Origin: Candidatus Melainabacteria bacterium
GTDB taxonomy: Bacteria; Cyanobacteriota; Vampirovibrionia; Obscuribacterales; Obscuribacteraceae
NCBI GenBank assembly: GCA_016212515.1
Contig: JACRFZ010000047.1
Span: 1 to 64,000 of the forward strand
Direction: 5' to 3'
Length of the DNA: 64,000 nt
Shown here: positions 62,209 to 64,000 of the stretch, one piece after another
How the letters are laid out: each line of letters starts with the position of its first letter
Numbering within the stretch: position 1 is the first letter of the stretch
Position numbers and translations under genes: made by a program
The notes under the pieces: generated by a model
The model's database searches: none
Told to the model about the DNA's origin: nothing
Seen by the model: only the letters and a program-made list of their open reading frames with translations

Positions 62209-62886
62209 TCAGCCGCTAGCCAGGCTCTTGTCGCTCAAAATGTCTTTCAGCTCTTTTCTCAGGGTGCGCTGAATGTCTTCAATCGGTCTTGAGGCGTCTA
62301 TGGTTTTGAAGCCGAATTCATCGGCCATTTGTTCGAATTCATAAAGAATCTGCGATTGGTAGAGCTTGAAAGACTGATAGAGATCGGTGGACATACCGAT
62401 GTCGCGCCCTGATTCGTAAAAGTCTAAGCCACCACGGGTAGTGATAATGCGGCGCAGGAGGGGCTCCAGCGGCATCTTCATATAGAAGACCAGGTCTGGC
62501 TCCAGGGCAAAACCGTAAAGCTTTCTTACCCAGGCCGGGTCGGCGCCTCTTACTACGTCCCGGGCAAATGCCGTGTAATAGTAACGATCGGCAAGTACAA
62601 TCAAACCGGCTTTCAGAGCCGGTAAAATAATGCTGTTCAGCCGCTCGGCCAGGTCGGTGGCGTAAAGCAGGGAAAAGGTAATGGTGTTGAGGGCGTTCTT
62701 CTCTTTAGCCTTTTCAATGGCGCGGGTGATAAGACCCGATGATTTCCACGAGGTTCGGGTTACACCGTAACCCTCTACTGCCAGCCAGTTGGCGAGAAGT
62801 TCCATCTGGGTGGAGCGGCCCACTCCGTCCGTGCCTTCCAGAACAATTAGTTTGCCTGGGTAATTATGATGTTTTGAGAGTTCCAT
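62209..62886 (-). CDS. Thymidylate kinase homologue with altered Walker A
   Basis: A 225-residue dTMP-kinase-fold protein. The P-loop reads EGTDGVGRSTQ: the Walker A Lys, which holds the ATP phosphates, is Arg. Other motifs are kept: DRYYYTAFARD (DRY motif), a helical lid and the TRGGLDFYESG region. It is a paralogue of the next gene upstream (62917-63573), which has an intact P-loop. It may be inactive or have changed activity. No true tmk of the classical kind is elsewhere in the window. Confidence 0.8.
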   Translation of the reverse strand: MELSKHHNYPGKLIVLEGTDGVGRSTQMELLANWLAVEGYGVTRTSWKSSGLITRAIEKAKEKNALNTITFSLLYATDLAERLNSIILPALKAGLIVLADRYYYTAFARDVVRGADPAWVRKLYGFALEPDLVFYMKMPLEPLLRRIITTRGGLDFYESGRDIGMSTDLYQSFKLYQSQILYEFEQMADEFGFKTIDASRPIEDIQRTLRKELKDILSDKSLASG

Positions 62887-62916
62887 GGGCTTGCTCTAAG
62901 TGGTTTTTGGGATGGC

Positions 62917-63573
62917 TTAGTCGTTGAGAATTTTGGTGGCAATCTGGCGGAAGAGCATCTGCTGCTCGTGGATGGTCTTTTCGGCGGGCATGACGTGGAA
63001 ATCGAATTCTTCCGCCATGTTGTCGTATTCGGAAATTATGCGTGACTGAAAAATCTGGAAAGACTCAATGGGGTCGCTGGAAAGCCCAATATCCATGCCC
63101 GCTTCGTAGAAGCCGGGTCGGCGGCTGGTGGCGATGCGGCTGAGAGAGACTTCAACGGGTACCTGAAAGTAGAAGGCGCCGTCGGGGCGAATGGAGAAGC
63201 CGTAGAGGCTGCGCACCCAGTCTTTGTTGACGCCCCGGGCCACGTCGCGGGCGAAGGCCGTATAGCAATAGCGATCGGCTAAAACGATGAGACCGGCTTT
63301 CAAGGCTGGAATAATGATGTTTTCCAGGCGGTCGGCAAAGTCGGTGGCATGCAAGAGGCTGAAGGTTACAGGAATGAGGGAATTGGTTTGCTTGGCTTTC
63401 TTGATGGTTTTGGAGATAAGCGCCGATGAATTCCATTCGGTGAAGATGACGCTTTGCTCTTTCGATACCAGCCAGTTGCGCAGAAGATCTAGTTGGGTAG
63501 ACTTGCCTGAGCCGTCGACGCCTTCTACCACCAGGAGTTTGCCGGGAAAATCGTGTCTTTTGTGAAGGCGCAT
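62917..63573 (-). CDS. Thymidylate kinase (dTMP kinase) homologue
   Basis: 218 residues from the ATG at 63573, which lines up with the start of its paralogue; a TTG at 63624 would add 17 residues. The P-loop EGVDGSGKSTQ is intact, and DRYCYTAFARD follows. Makes dTDP from dTMP in the cytosol. It runs in the same direction as the altered paralogue, 30 bases before it, as a duplicated pair. Confidence 0.85.
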   Translation of the reverse strand: MRLHKRHDFPGKLLVVEGVDGSGKSTQLDLLRNWLVSKEQSVIFTEWNSSALISKTIKKAKQTNSLIPVTFSLLHATDFADRLENIIIPALKAGLIVLADRYCYTAFARDVARGVNKDWVRSLYGFSIRPDGAFYFQVPVEVSLSRIATSRRPGFYEAGMDIGLSSDPIESFQIFQSRIISEYDNMAEEFDFHVMPAEKTIHEQQMLFRQIATKILND

Positions 63574-63851
63574 CGGTGGCTCATTAGTAGGGGTTAAAGG
63601 AGTTTCCTGGGACCTGGTGCTCAATAGCCGCTATTGGTATCTGTAGCGCATATCTCATGTGAGCAATTTTACGCTTATTCTTGCGGCAACTCGCTAGAAT
63701 CGGCACTCTCCCCGGTATTATATAGGTTCACCGGCACCTGACCAAGGGATATTCACCAAGAATTGGATATGTCGCGTGCCGCCGGAGTGTTTGAAAATAA
63801 TTGAAATCAGGCACCGGCAGGCTGAACGTGATACGGACAAAGATAAAACGG

Positions 63852-64000
63852 ATGCGTAAAAGTCTTATGAGTAAAAATAGAGTTCTTCCGGTTTCACTGG
63901 CACTCTCAGTGTTGTTGTTACCGGTCTGCCAGAACGAAAGCTTTGCCATTTCTTTCAAGAAGCCCTCGTTGAAGATGCCCAGCATGAAAATGCCGACAAT
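63852..64000 (+). CDS. Exported protein, C-terminus outside window
   Basis: An ATG at 63852 opens a frame that runs to the window end (49 codons). It begins with a basic residue cluster and a signal peptide (VLPVSLALSVLLLPVCQNES), then SFKKPSLKMPSMKMP. No family can be named from this part. Confidence 0.65.
   Translation, partial: MRKSLMSKNRVLPVSLALSVLLLPVCQNESFAISFKKPSLKMPSMKMPT

Overview
The window reads as a chromosome segment of a large-genome, free-living bacterium. The best guess for the lineage is a non-photosynthetic relative of the cyanobacteria (Vampirovibrionia/Melainabacteria, Obscuribacterales type). This is inferred from gene style: many secreted or lipid-anchored TPR proteins, membrane Ser/Thr kinases, a TPR-caspase, Tad-like pseudopilins, and standard aerobic enzymes such as 4-hydroxyphenylpyruvate dioxygenase. 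There is no marker gene here that would prove it. No rRNA, CRISPR array, intact insertion sequence or integrase was recognised. Two tRNAs are present: Gly(TCC) and initiator Met.

Layout. 1-7.4 kb: an open-ended coiled-coil membrane protein, a leucine-rich-variant repeat protein, a terpenoid-cyclase-fold protein, and an overlapping pair of secreted proteins. 7.4-12.9 kb: a family III CoA-transferase, alanine dehydrogenase, a thiolase and a DUF1444-like protein. 12.9-19 kb: an orphan ClpX-type zinc finger, small exported proteins, a TPR membrane protein and a Ser/Thr kinase with a leucine-rich ectodomain. 19.3-26 kb: thymidine kinase, a fumarase/aspartase-fold protein that has lost its signature, and a nucleotidase-flavin reductase-TPR operon. 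26-29.8 kb: a TusA-like pair, a TPR pair and HPPD. 29.9-38.1 kb: a CxxCH protein, a TPR-kinase-caspase cluster and hisC. 38.5-49 kb: tRNA-Gly, threonine dehydratase, pseudopilin-like proteins, a sulfatase with its formylglycine-generating enzyme, an ACT-domain protein, a SEC-C protein and a membrane pair.

From about 49.3 to 61.1 kb the content changes to accessory genes: a DUF1963-like protein, an HNH nuclease, an Mrr-type nuclease, a membrane J-protein, a trypsin-like protease fused by overlap to a catalytically dead paralogue, a divergent pappalysin-lipocalin pair, and a XRE-ImmA/IrrE regulator pair followed by a three-gene operon ending in a second HNH protein. Four copies of one 21-bp palindrome (TGTGG-N11-CCACA) sit in two pairs, over the promoter of the XRE gene and over that of the three-gene operon. 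This predicts a single repressor, inactivated by ImmA, controlling a putative nuclease effector. The block ends at the 3' side of tRNA-fMet, a common integration site, though no att repeat or integrase was found. After the tRNA come dtd, two tandem thymidylate kinase paralogues (one with Arg in place of the Walker A Lys) and the start of an exported protein.

The strongest candidates for something undescribed are the operator-linked XRE/ImmA/HNH module, the protease-pseudoprotease/pappalysin-lipocalin module, and a 50-bp-period GGAACC repeat array at 51.26-51.43 kb.
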